Shown one piece after another: positions 44,526-55,539 of a DNA stretch of 64,000 bases (positions are counted from its first letter, which is position 1; each line of letters begins with the position of its first letter). The notes under the pieces were generated by a model that made no database searches, had not been told where the DNA came from, and was given only the letters and a program-made list of their open reading frames with translations. The position numbers were made by a program, and so were the translations under genes. Origin of the DNA: Salticus scenicus (Eukaryota > Arthropoda > Arachnida > Araneae > Salticidae); assembly GCA_963930645.1 (NCBI GenBank), contig OZ005660.1, forward strand, positions 247,712,731 to 247,776,730, read 5' to 3'.

Positions 44526-44574
44526 TGAAAATATAACAAAGACCCAATTTTTACTTTTGGAACTTATATTCAGT

Positions 44575-45120
44575 AAGAAAAGTATTGTAAATATAAAAAT
44601 TGTGAGTATTAGATTTTTGATCTATTAATACGTTTGAAAAAATTATCCGTTCATTTTTTACATACTTTATTTGCGGTCGTGTATATGTATATAATATGTG
44701 CATGTCTATGAGTGAATACGATAACGTTTAAACGCAGCATTTAACCAGCTCAAATTGGAGAATTATGTTATGAATCTCCGTTGCACAAACGGTATAGATT
44801 TTCACAAGTGTATAAATAGACGTGACCTTAATTAGCGGAAATATTAATTAAAACGTCGACCGGAATTAAATGTTGATCGAAAAATGACCAAGAATCCATG
44901 GCGAATCGCTTAAAAATAGACATTCTAACGGAAAAAGGGGAAAATAAATTAGAAATATCAGTCGTATTACTACAAATAAGGTATCAAACAAAAGGGCGGA
45001 TTTTTCTTAATCCGATGGATCTTATCGATCTGACAATTAGATTTTTTAAAATTAACTAAAGAATAAAAATTCGATGGTAACAAATCACAAAAATCTAAAC
45101 TTCAGCAGACGATTTTCTCG
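44575..45120 (+). mobile_element. Helentron-like fragment H8 and linked repeat
   Basis: AAAAGTATTGTAAATAT start and the AAACGC monomer (GTTTAAACGCAGCATTTAAC, 44728) resemble H1. From 44820 the sequence (ATATTAATTAAAACGTCGAC, AAGAATCCATGGCGAATCGC, ACAATTAGATTTTTTAAAAT) matches 63425-63720 collinearly, a separate dispersed repeat. Confidence 0.5.
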
Positions 45121-45124
45121 TAAC

Positions 45125-45785
45125 TATATATATAAAAGAGTACTTCCTCTCACTTACTCACTGACTCATCAACGCACAGCTAAATCTACTGGAGCCACTG
45201 ACTCGAAACTAGATCAGATTATAGAACATGTAGTGTAAGCACCCCCTAAGAAGCGATTTTGCGAAATTCGCCCCCCAAGCGGTGTGGGGGGCAAGACGTG
45301 ATTTTACAAAAATCGTCATATCTCAAAGAAAAAACCAGACATCTGTAAAATTTTTGCATTAAAACATAGCTAAAACAAATGCCTAAAAATCAATTTCTGG
45401 AATTTTCGAAATTCGGTCCACAAAAGGGGTGCGTGGCAAAATGAAATTTCACATGCGCAAAAAGTGATTTTTTAAAAAACCTTCATACCTCAAAGAAAAA
45501 AATGGATATACGTGAGATTTTTGTTTCAAAACATAGCTAACGTATGTGCCTATAAACCAATTTCTGGAATTTTAGAAATTAGGCCCTTAATGGGAGCAGG
45601 GGGTAAAACGTGATTTCACAAAAAATTTTATGTCTCAAAGAAAAAAAAACAGATATCCGTAAAAATTTTGTTTAAAAATATAGCTAACACAAATACCTAA
45701 AAACCAATTTTTGGAATTTTAGAAATTCAGTCCCCCAAGGGGAGGGGGAGGAAACAAAACGTTATCTATATTATATCTTCCATAT
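45125..45785 (+). repeat. Helitron-like start and about 160-bp monomers
   Basis: TATATATATAAAAGAGTACT then CACTTACTCACTGACTCATC resembles Helitron-like 5' starts in this window. Three to four monomers follow with CGAAATTCG.CCCCC, ATATCTCAAAGAAAAAA, ACATAGCTAA and CCAATTTCTGGAATTTT landmarks. Confidence 0.55.
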
Positions 45786-45789
45786 AATA

Positions 45790-46870
45790 ATATAGATATT
45801 TCTTCTATAATAAAGTTTTTAAAATAATTATTTTAATTTTTAATCGTTGCCAAAAAAAAAATTACGACGTGAATGGTAAAAGAAATATTAAGTAATAAAT
45901 TTGCTTAGGCTATGACAAAATGACGTCATTTTTAAAATTAAATAATAATAATAATCCAACATTTCTTCAAATTTTATTACATAATCATTTTTAACATACC
46001 TCGATTTTATATTTCTTTTTAATAGGGTATTTATTCATTCACTTTTTTATTAGCATGGATAGTACGTTTGCCATGAAAGCTAATTTAGCATTGTATTAAA
46101 GAGCTTTATTTACTCATAATCCAGTTTAATTTTTTTAAATTCTGATGCTGAAGTAGATAGGACATTTTATGCGAATGAGTCTACTTTTGCGATAACCACT
46201 TTAAGCCAAGTAGCCCATAAAACATATAAACAAATAAATTATAAAATATTGAGGGGGGGAGGAGGGAGAAAAGAAACGGAAACAGAAACGATAATCTCAT
46301 AAATTATGTATTTTTGTTTAAAATGGTGACAAAAATTCAAAAGTCACCAAGGGGAGCTATAATAAGCCTGTACCACGATAAGAATAAATATTTATTATTT
46401 TATTTTTCTATATACGAACCAATGTTAACTATGAAATACATAAAGCCACAAAAAGTGAGTTCTCTGACAGTATATTGTAATATTATATTTGACGTGAATT
46501 TGCTGTCAGCTTATGGTCGACCGGAAAAATCGAATAAATATAGGAAATAACGTAAAAGTAAATATTATGTACAGTACGCATAGTGTTGTTCATATGTAAT
46601 TAATATTCAAATATAAAAGGGCTACTTCAATTTTTTCGATACTGTCTGTTTCGAAATTGTTATCTGATAAGCACAAAAGTGGAAGCCCACTGGTATGGCA
46701 TTGTCGCATGCAATAGCGACACACACCCGAAGCGAGCTTTTGAGCAATTTCAATGAATTTTATTTTTATTTTTTATCTATAAAGCGATATAGAAAAGAAT
46801 TTTCTTTAAATATAGTGACCAGCCAAGCGGGTAAATTTGTCCGAAGAAATCCATTGGAGCTGAGGCCACA
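45790..46870. other. No supported gene
   Basis: AT-rich. A 78-codon ORF (46314-46550) has no recognisable domain. A second ATATAAAAGGGCTACTTCAA start lies at 46614, and a Helitron-end-like GACCAGCCAAGCGGG lies at 46820, matching 48837. Confidence 0.45.
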
Positions 46871-46879
46871 ATTTTTAAT

Positions 46880-48165
46880 GTGTGACTTTTTTACATGTAT
46901 CCAGCATCCATTGCAACGGGATTTTGAGAATTTCCCCATTTAAGGAAGGGAGAGCAATAAAGACGTTTCCAAGCATAACCTTGCTTAAAATTATCACAGT
47001 AAGATTAATTTTTATATGTGGGCTGGTTATGCGTTCTCAACACGTACTATCAAGTAATTTTACGAAATTTCCCCCTGTTTCCCTCCTTTAACGGCAGAGT
47101 GGGAGCAAAAATACGATTTTAAGAGTAACTCTGTTCCAAAGTACCCCAGGAGAGTGATTTTTTGATATGTCGGTTGGTTACGCGGACTCAACACACACAC
47201 TACAAAGGGGTTTTGTGAATTTCCACCCTACCGGTCTTGGGAGGTGTGGACAAAAAGCATGTATCCATGTGTAACTCTGCACTAAATTATCTTAGCAAGG
47301 AGATTTTTGATGTGTGGGTCGATTATCTAACTCATATATATCTAACTCATAGTATAAAGAGATTTTGTAAAATTCCCTCCGTCGTCCCTCCTTTATGTGC
47401 AGGGTGCGGGGGGGATACGTTTTAAAACACAATTCTGCTTCAAAAAGCGAAAGAAGAAATCATGCACAAAGACGTGTCTTTGTGCTGCCGAGACTTTTCG
47501 AAATCTTCAATAACTTATCTGAATTCAAATGAATGATTTCGAAATCAATTGAATATCCGAAAATTAAGTTTTTAGAAATTGATATGTGTGTCATGAATCA
47601 GAATAACTCAAAAACAGATATTAACAAGAAGCAAGAATTCAGTATTTTAAATCTACATCATATAAAAAAAAGGCATGTATCCATGTGTAACTCTGCACTA
47701 AATTATCTTAACAAGGAGATTTTTTATGTGTGGGTCGATTATGTGTATATCTAACTCATAGTATAAAGACATTCCCTCCGTCCTCTCCTCAAAATTCCGT
47801 CCGTCGTCCCTCATTTATGTGCAGGGTAGGGGGGGGGGAAACGTTTTAAAACATAATTCTGTTTCAAATAATCTCAGGATCTTGATTTTTTTTCATGTCT
47901 GGTTAGGTATGTGTATGCAAGATGCACTATAAAGGTATTTTTCGAAATTACCCCCCCCCTCCTCTTCTGGAGCTGGCGAGGGCAAAAAACAAGCTTAAAT
48001 ATATTCCAGATTACCTTAGAATGATGAATTTTGATGAGTGGGTGTTGATTAAGTGTACGCAATATGCACTTTGATGGGAGGAAATTTTCCGAAACTTTCA
48101 ACATTACCCGTAAGGGAGGGAGAGTAAAAATTGGGTAAGGTAGTGCCGAAGGCATTGGAGCTCAA
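46880..48165 (+). repeat. Block of diverged monomers, with one recent duplication
   Basis: Repeating pattern of GATGTGTGGGT(C/T)G-TTA, CTCAACAC-, CTATAAAG-TTTT and C-rich TTTCCCCC tracts at roughly 145-160 bp. The segment at 47250-47420 (CATGTATCCATGTGTAACTC...) is repeated almost exactly at 47672-47845. The ORFs here are frames through the repeat. Confidence 0.6.
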
Positions 48166-48167
48166 GA

Positions 48168-48684
48168 TTCGAAACATAGACCTTATATACTAGACCACGC
48201 TACCAATACGGCTGACCATTACAGCGAATGTCTTCAACATGAGGGTGTAATCTGATACCTCCATCCTTTGTTCTGAGTCTCGGAAGTCACGTGATCTTGG
48301 CCTAGGGGTGATTCCTCTCTCTCTCTCTCTCTTTTTTCCCGTATGCAAGCATAATCTCATACTTCTCTGACTGAAGTAAGAATTCAAACGCAATTTTTTC
48401 GCTTGCAAAATGATTTATCATAATTTTTTTTTCTATGTAATTAATCTATGAAAGTTTAGCTTTCCATCCATGTGTAAATCTAAATGCTAAAATAAAAAGT
48501 GCGTGCACAATAAAAGTATTAAAAAACACAAAATTCGTTCCTACAGAAAAATAACATAGTGATCATTCTCCACTCTTCCTCTAGACCAACATCACGTGAC
48601 AATTTTGCTGGGGAAGCTCGTTCATGATGCAGTCAAATAACGAAGGGGAATGCGTTGTCTAGTATATAAGGTCTATGATTCGAA
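48168..48684. mobile_element. Element with 28-bp inverted ends
   Basis: 517 bp bounded by TTCGAAACATAGACC...TATACTAGAC and its mirror (GTCTAGTATATAAGGTCTAT, ATTCGAA). A (CT)n tract is at 48316-48332. No ORF of note; class unknown. Confidence 0.55.
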
Positions 48685-48875
48685 AAGTGTGGGGGGGGGG
48701 GGAGGAAAGCCACAACTGAAGGTAGCGGGAACTTTAACTTACATTTTGACTGATTTCTTTCACTCTTTTTTTTTTTTTTTTTTTGAGATTTATTATTAAT
48801 GATATGAAATATTGGGAATTCATTTCGATATAATGACCAGCGAAGCGGGCAAAGCCTGCTAGTTTAATAATAAAA
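48685..48875 (+). mobile_element. Helitron-like 3' end
   Basis: Poly-G (48690-48701) and poly-T (48767-48784), then GACCAGCGAAGCGGGCAAAG, CCTG and CTAGTTT at 48836-48867: a short GC hairpin region immediately before CTAG-T. It may terminate the element beginning near 45125 or 46614. Confidence 0.45.
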
Positions 48876-49074
48876 TTCTACAACCAAATAAAAATTTAAA
48901 CTTTTTTGGACATAAAAATGAGCAGTAGAAACAAATAAATCGAAATAATCGCTTTGAAATCTGAAACTATCTCAAAACTTATACAGTCTATTATTTTATG
49001 ACATACCATTTATTGCAAGTTAAAAACATGAACTCTAAAAGACTTTTCCAGCACAATCAATGGCCAAAAAGTTG

Positions 49075-49240
49075 TGTTCTCGACGTGCCAGATTCGATGC
49101 CAAGTCGAGCTCGTCGACCTAGTCATTCGTAATTTTCTGCAGATTTCTCTGAAACTCATGTAAATACTGGCTAGGACCTCTTAAATACACTTCTACGGAA
49201 AGCACACCACACCATCCAGAATCTTTCTGATGGTAATTAA
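49075..49240 (+). mobile_element. SINE S1 fragment
   Basis: Degenerate B box CAGATTCGATGCC, then the S1 body (AGATTTCTCTGAAACTCATG, CTAGGACCTC). The head is lost. Confidence 0.65.
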
Positions 49241-49244
49241 ACTT

Positions 49245-49985
49245 CACAAGTTTTTTTTTCTTTTTTCTTAACTTAGATTGTTTAATTTTTTTTTAGAAAA
49301 CTTTATTAAAAATGGAAAGATGAAAAAGGTTAATTTAAAATATAAGGAATCTTATTACAGTTTCCCAAAATTGGTTTTATACCTTGTGTATTATAGCTAA
49401 AAAATGACAATATTTTAAAGAAACCGTTATATCTCGATTAAATGTGGTTAATATAAAATGCCACAAATAATCATGTAACCGCGATTATATGTGGTACGGT
49501 AGCCTCATACAAATTATAACAGAATATAAAGAGGAGCCTCATAATCACATGCAATGCAACAGCCAGATCGCATTTCAAGATTTACTTTTTACATGAGGAT
49601 CATAAACATTTTTATTTAATTTTTTTACTGGTCTCCTTTTTACTTTCGTGGCAAAACTTTCATTAAAATATATAAGGTATAACATATTCTTCACACTTCT
49701 GATCTTCTGAAGCTTCAAGATGATTCGTCTTCTACTTTTTGAGATATTCGAAATAACGTCTGAAATCAAAAGTGTCCAGTAATTTATGGAAATGTAGTGT
49801 ACAAATTCTGAATTCCCATTCCAATTTCCAATGAAAAATTATTAAACAAAAAATATTGTGCTTTTCGCTTAATAAATCAAATTAATTCTGTATTGACAAT
49901 ATCTTTAAGTTTAAATTTTTTTAGATGCTTATAAAATGAAACAATATCTTTAAACCACGAAGCTAGAAGTAGCTTCTCCTTCTAG
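49245..49985. other. No recognisable feature
   Basis: AT-rich; the minus ORF 49575-49769 has no recognisable domain. Confidence 0.5.
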
Positions 49986-49993
49986 ATTTAAGC

Positions 49994-50382
49994 CAGTGAT
50001 GCCAGATGGTCGAAAATTATTTCCCCAAACAGGTCTTCAAATTTCCCCAAATCAGGGGGTTTTTTCGAAAAAATCCCCAACTTGATTTCTACTAAAAAGG
50101 GAAAATAAAAATTTTTTCAAAAGAAAATATCAAGCAGATTTAAGTGGATTTAAGCTCAGATTTTTCCCCAAATGAAGGCAATTTTTGGAAAAACTCCCCA
50201 AATAACAATAAAGCTATTGAAAATCCCTGGTCGTAGGGATAAATCATTACGTTGCCAACATTGACAGAAAGTTGAAGAACTCCCCAGATTTGTCCCCAAA
50301 AATTTTAGAATTCCCCAAAATTGTCCCCAGAAGCCTCAAAAATCCCCAAAATGGGGACAAAATCCCCAATCTGGCATCACTG
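49994..50382. mobile_element. hAT-like MITE with TCCCC interior
   Basis: 389 bp with ends CAGTGATGCCAGAT / ATCTGGCATCACTG and a perfect 8-bp duplication ATTTAAGC (49986-49993, 50383-50390). The interior holds many short (A/T)TCCCCAAA units on both sides. Confidence 0.9.
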
Positions 50383-50399
50383 ATTTAAGCATACATACA

Positions 50400-50562
50400 C
50401 CACAGAGTAACAAGAATTCATGAAAGAAAGGAATAAAAAACGTTTGGTGCTGCCATCTACTAGCAAATTTGAAAACAAAAGACTTTAATATTAAATTGCT
50501 AAACTTTTTGATTAGTTGATTATAGAGAGACATTTATTTAATAAACGTTATATATAAAATAA

Positions 50563-50593
<31 letters not shown>

Positions 50594-50720
50594 ATTAAAA
50601 ATAAATAAATAATTTTAAATTTAACAGATTCATATTTTGAACAATTTTCAGAATTTTGTTATTCTATGAAATATTTAATTTCGAATTAAGTTTTGAATAG
50701 AAATATAATGATTTAACTCT
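50400..50720. other. No recognisable feature
   Basis: AT-rich with (AAT)n at 50560-50595. ORF 50336-50533 minus overlaps the MITE and is not supported. Confidence 0.5.
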
Positions 50721-50726
50721 AGTTAA

Positions 50727-51155
50727 CGGCCCTCTTCACTTCCTTCGCCGATAGCCCGAGCCAATGTTATTCTATGGGGAAATTTTCTTTACAAATAACT
50801 TATTAACTGATACATATTTTTAATTTATGTTTTCACATTCAGAAAATTCCCAACTGTTAAACTGACGGACCTTTTTTAAAAATGTATTTTTTTTATTTTT
50901 AATATTTCATTTTGAAATTGTAAAATGAAAAAATTTGAAATATTGAAATTTCGTATTTTGCAGCTTCAAAATAAAATATATAAAATTAAAAAAATAACTT
51001 TTTAAAAAGGGTCCGTCAATTTAACAGCTGGGAATTTTTAGAATGTGAAAACAGAATTTAAAAATATGCATTAGTTAAAAAGTTATTTGTAAAGAAAAAT
51101 TTCCCATAGACTAACATTAGCTTCGGCTTCCAGCGGCGGTGAGTGAAGAGGGCTC
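50727..51155. mobile_element. Foldback element F2 with TTAA flanks, copy 1
   Basis: 429-bp palindrome flanked by TTAA (50723-50726, 51156-51159). Arms pair over most of their length: GCCCTCTTCACT / AGTGAAGAGGGC, CCAATGTTATTCTATGGGG / CCCATAGACTAACATTAG, GACGGACC / GGTCCGTC. TTAA points to piggyBac-type mobilisation, but the ends differ from the two piggyBac-like elements in this window. Confidence 0.75.
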
Positions 51156-51574
51156 TTAATGCATGTATTTTTACAAAAATAAATGAAGATTGTGTGTAGG
51201 AAAATATGTAGGCATAAAGATTAATTAGAGTAATAAAATATATCTGGAGTGTTACATGATATAATGTTTGAAAAAAATGGTTAAAATGTTTACATTTTAA
51301 AAGATGTTCCTTGCTAACACGTAATTTATTATGTGTATGTAAATATGAAAATTTGATTTCTTATTCTTTGTTTGTCTCCTAAGCAAATCTAAATGATGAA
51401 TTTGAAAGAAAATGACACACATGTTCCTTTACACTTCCAACGAGTTAATATAGGCTTTTCCAAAGTTGTTCCTTTTTTCAAAAAGAGGAAAGAAAACAGA
51501 TTTATGCTATGCATGTGGGAACCGCTTTTACAGGGTGAGGGTTCCGATATTTTGTGATGGAATATTTATGATTA

Positions 51575-52483
51575 CAGTAACAGCTGCTTATTAAAACCAC
51601 GTTCGTTCTGAACCAAAGTGATTTTATAAAGCGGCTGATTTTTATATGCGGCGAATGTTCCTGCACTCAAGAAAAATGTATTACTTCCGTGAATTTGGAA
51701 AGATATTTCAGAAGGTATCAAATAATGGTACTAATAAACAATATTAATTAACTTTTGTTCAGATAATTAATTAATTGTTACTTCAGAATAAGTTAAACAC
51801 ATCCCAAGTTCTGATATGCTTTTCTTTTAAATTTAAAAATCTTTTCGTTTGAAACTCTTGTTTTTTAGTTATTTCAGAATAAGAACTAGAAATTCTCTTT
51901 TAATAATTAAAAAATGTAGTATATATCCACATGCGAGCCAAATCAAATTTGAAACTTTATCGCGCTTTGCAGTGGCGGATTTAAGGGGGGGGCTAGGGGG
52001 CTGAAGCCCCCCCCCCAAAACACTGACCTTCACTATTGAATATTGGAATTGTAAATTTTTTATCGGTCTAGAATAACACTTTGAAAAATCTTAGCCTCCC
52101 CCAAAAGTCAAGTTCTGGATCCGCCACTGGCGCTTTGAGGAATACTTTCCTTGAAATTATTATTAAAACAAGTGATGGGGCGTGCTTAATTTGTAAGTAT
52201 GCTTTAAATGTAAACTTTTCGGCATAGAAAGATAACAGAGAGATTGCTGAATTTTATTTTATTTTTTATATAAAAAATGAAAAGTCACAGTGTAAATGAA
52301 AATCTGCTTAGTGCGCATTATCATAAATGGCGTTTTAGCTGCTGAAGTGAAGAGATATTTTTTGATTTTATTAACCGGCGATTTTTAAATTGGTTTGTAC
52401 TGATTTGATTCCAGTCTAGGCAGTTTGATCAGATTACGCGGTTGATTTCATTAACCACTGAATTTATTAAGCGGCGGTTAGTG
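51575..52483 (-). mobile_element. pogo/Tigger-like element, copy 2 (inverted), split by a hAT-like MITE
   Basis: Minus-strand relative of 23801-24597, TA at 51573-51574 and 52484-52485. Collinear landmarks: TATATGCGGCGAATGTTCC, CACTCAAGAAA, CGCGCTTTG, GGTTTGTACTGAT, AAGCGGCGGTTA. With the MITE at 51970-52129 removed it matches copy 1 in length. Confidence 0.8.
51970..52129. mobile_element. hAT-like MITE nested in the pogo-like element
   Basis: 160 bp, ends CAGTGGCGGATTTAAGG / GGATCCGCCACTG, perfect 8-bp duplication GCGCTTTG (51962-51969, 52130-52137). Copy 1 of the host has the single unoccupied site (CAAAGCGC at about 24154). G and C runs inside. Confidence 0.95.
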
Positions 52484-52489
52484 TATTAT

Positions 52490-52990
52490 TATTAACTATC
52501 ATGATATTAACCATTAATCATCCCATTTAATCACAATAAAATTCTGTAAAATTATTAAAAGAATATCTGTACGGAAATTGTGGTGTCAAAAATAAACAGT
52601 GAGAACTCTCATTCCTGAAAAAATGGAAATTTAGCGTGAAATTTCTTTATTCAAATTCATATTCGCTACAGTATTAAAAGTTTCTATCTCCTAAAAAGGG
52701 CTGAAATAGTGGTTAAGTTAAAAAGAAAGTATACTGTGCAATTTTGAAACTGCTCAAGTTTAAAACTTGATACGAGGATTGACTTTTATGTTTTTACAAA
52801 CGACCAATAGATGGCGCTACCGAAATTTGTCTTTAGGATATTTGTAAAATTTACATTTTTTTTTTTTTTTTTTTAAATCTTGGAATCAATCATCACCATC
52901 AGTGGCATCTTAGAAATCGTCTGCGTATTTTGTTTACAGTGAGTGTTTACAACACGGATTAAATCCGTGGTTTAGAAAAAAACAAGTGAG
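52490..52990. other. No recognisable feature
   Basis: AT-rich; poly-T at 52857-52874, possibly the 5' flank of the mariner fragment that follows. Confidence 0.5.
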
Positions 52991-52999
52991 TGAAAAAAA

Positions 53000-53150
53000 A
53001 TGCAAGTAACTCGTGAAGGTTTCCGTTGGATGATTTTTTATGATTTTAAGAAAGGCCTCATTCGACAAGAATGCATAGTATCGCTTCGTGAAACTTTTGG
53101 TGATCAAAGCACCTTCAGAAAAATTTCGTCGTGTTCGTGCACTGCCCACT
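53000..53150 (+). pseudogene. mariner transposase N-terminal fragment
   Basis: ATG at 53000 gives MQVTREGFRWMIFYDFKKGL then IRQECIVSLRETFGDQS, the first helix-turn-helix of a mariner transposase from a group different from the one at 26.8 kb (there MEANKVHYRH). After FGDQS the frame is lost and a stop follows at about 53150. Neither the linker nor the DDD domain is present. The minus-strand sequence at 53120-53190 (GACAGGCAGCTAGTATTCAG) is shared with 58108-58128, beside the other mariner fragment. Confidence 0.75.
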
Positions 53151-53159
53151 GAATACTAG

Positions 53160-53705
53160 CTGCCTGTCCGATCCTCTGAAATAAGCGGAATTCAGTATGG
53201 TAACTAGTTGGGCGAGTAGTCGTTCGAGGGCGCTGCAGTCATATACAGATAAACTTAGAAAAGCATTGGATATTTCTACAGAAATGTATATAAAAAATGT
53301 TTTTTTTAAATATTTTTAAGTATTATTTTCTACGGGAAAAGGATTCTATTTTTATTTCTTATAGATGTAGAAAAAATATCATGTTGTTATTCGCTTTTAA
53401 AAGTAAATATCTTTAAGAACTAAAAGATGAAATTTTTTTCAAGTTCAAATTCTTTTCTTTCTTTTCCTTTCTGTTCTTTTCTTTTCTTTTTTTTCTTTTT
53501 TAAAATTGTTAAAATATTTTACATTTTTAATTATTTAAAGAATGTCAAAGGGAAATAAATAATCAAAAAATTATTTAGTTTGTCAATTAAATAATTTATT
53601 ATGTGAAAATTTATAGATTATGCTATGATTACAAATAGAAATCAGGCATATCAACGCAATAATTATTTTAAAACATCGAATTATTAGTATTATTATTTTA
53701 AACTT
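53160..53705. repeat. First unit of the 55-57 kb satellite family
   Basis: From 53450: a CTTTCTTTTCC tract, TTTTACATTTTTAATTATTT, AATTAAATAATTTATTATGTG, AGAAATCAGGCATATCA. These landmarks recur at 55540, 55970, 56575 and 57025. 53160-53440 is unassigned. Confidence 0.5.
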
Positions 53706-55535
53706 CTTTTTCATATTAAATATAAGAAAGTATTCGATTCTTAAAAATTTTCAACTTCCGGTTTTCGATGGATTTCCACGTTTTGAGATGTCTAGAACAC
53801 GATTTGACCATTTTTACTTTCTTCTATATTCAATAGAAGAAAGTATTGGATTCGTAAAAATATTCGACTTCTGGTTTTCGATGTATTTACACGTTTTGAC
53901 AGCTCTAGAACACGATTTTACCATTTTTAGAAAATGTCTGTGTGTGTGTCACAATAATTTTGTGGTAACTGTATCTTCGGAAGAGCTCAGAATAACAAAT
54001 AAATTTATATGTAGCTGCACTTTGACCTAAATTAGTGCCTATCAACTTTTGGTGTTAACAGCTCAACATGTGACGCTGCTATACCGCGATTTTTGCAGTT
54101 TCAGGGTAAGCTATATCTCAGGTTCTATTGCGTATAATCAAACAAAACTTGAAATGTGAGAAGACCATTATAAGACATTATGATGATTCAATTTGAATGC
54201 TTATAGGACAACAGGTGGCGCTGCTATACATCGATTTCTGCAATTTAAGGGAAAATATATCTTAGGAACTACTGCAGAGAATTACATACAAATTTATATG
54301 TAAATGTACTTTGACATAAATTAGTGTCTGTCAACTTATGGTGCCAACCACACAACAGGTAGCGCTGCTACGCAATGATTTCCACAGTTTAAGGGGAGGC
54401 TATATCTCAACTTCTATTGCGTATAATGAAACAAAGCTTGAAATGTAAGACCATTATGAGATATTATGCTGATTCAATCTGAATGCTTATCGGACGACAG
54501 GTGGCGCTGCTATACAGCGATTTCCGCAATTTAAGGAGAGGCTATGTCTCAGCTTCTATTGTGTATAATCAAGCAAAACTTAAAGTGTAAGACCATTATG
54601 AGACATTATGCTGATACAATTTGAATGCTTATCAGACAACAGGTGGCGCTGCTATATAGCGATTTCACAATTTAAGGGAAAGCTATATCTTAGGAACTAC
54701 TGCACAGGATTGCATACAAATATGCATGTAAATGCACTTTGAGATAAATTAGTGTCTGTCAACTTGTGGTACCAACTATTCAATAGGTGGCGCTGCTACA
54801 CAGTGATTTTCAAAATTTAAGGGGAGCTAATTATATTTCAGCTTCTATTGCGTATAATCCAACAAAACTTGAAATGTAAGACCATTATGAAATATTATAC
54901 TGATTCAATTTGAATACTTATAGGACGACAGCTGGCGCTGCTATACAACGATTTCAGCAATTTAATGGGAGACTATATCTCAGCTTCTATTGCATATAAT
55001 CAAACAAAACTTAAAATGTAAGGCCATTATGAGACATTCTGCTGATTCATTTTGAATGCTTATCGGACAACAGGTGTCGCTGCTATACAGCGATTTCCGC
55101 AATTTAAGGGAAAGCTATATCTTAGGAACTACTGCACAGAATTGCATACAAATTCATATGTGAATGCACTTTGACATAAATTAGTGTCTGTCAACTTTAG
55201 GTGCGAACCACTCAACTTGTGGCGCTGATACACAGCGATTTCCACAATTTAAGGGGAGGCTATATCTCAGCTTCTATTGCATATCACCAAGCAAAACTTG
55301 ATATGGGGAAAGGCCATTATGAGACATTATGCTGATTAAATTTAGATGCATCAATAACGGGATGGCTATATCTTACCGTCTATGGCATGTAACTGTACGA
55401 AACTTGATCTGTAAAATAACCATTATAAAAACGCATTTTTAGTTTCTTCTATATTCAAAAGAAGATAGTACTGGATTCCTAACAATTTTCGACTTCTGGT
55501 TTTCGACGGATCTACATGTTTTTAGAGATCTACAA
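53706..55535 (+). mobile_element. Helentron-like element H9 with partial copies head-to-tail
   Basis: Three 5' ends in the same orientation: a 108-bp partial at 53706, a main copy from 53815 (ACTTTCTTCTATATTCAATA, hairpin), and another partial from about 55442 (AGTTTCTTCTATATTCAAAA). The main copy has a short GT microsatellite (53936-53948) and monomers in order II, I, II, I, I, II, I, I, II, I, I'. No CTAG 3' end is visible before the next 5' end. ORF 53788-54030 crosses the 5' end and is not a gene. Confidence 0.65.
54061..55345 (+). repeat. 143-bp monomers in a 435-bp trimeric higher-order array
   Basis: CAGGTGGCGCTGCTATACAG-type starts at about 54061, 54202, 54355, 54498, 54640, 54783, 54928, 55070 and 55214. 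Type II units continue ATATCTTAGGAACTACTGCA; type I units continue TATATCTCAGCTTCTATTGC. Type II recurs at 54202, 54640 and 55070, periods 438 and 430 bp, giving II-I-I trimers. Confidence 0.85.
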
Positions 55536-55539
55536 CTTT

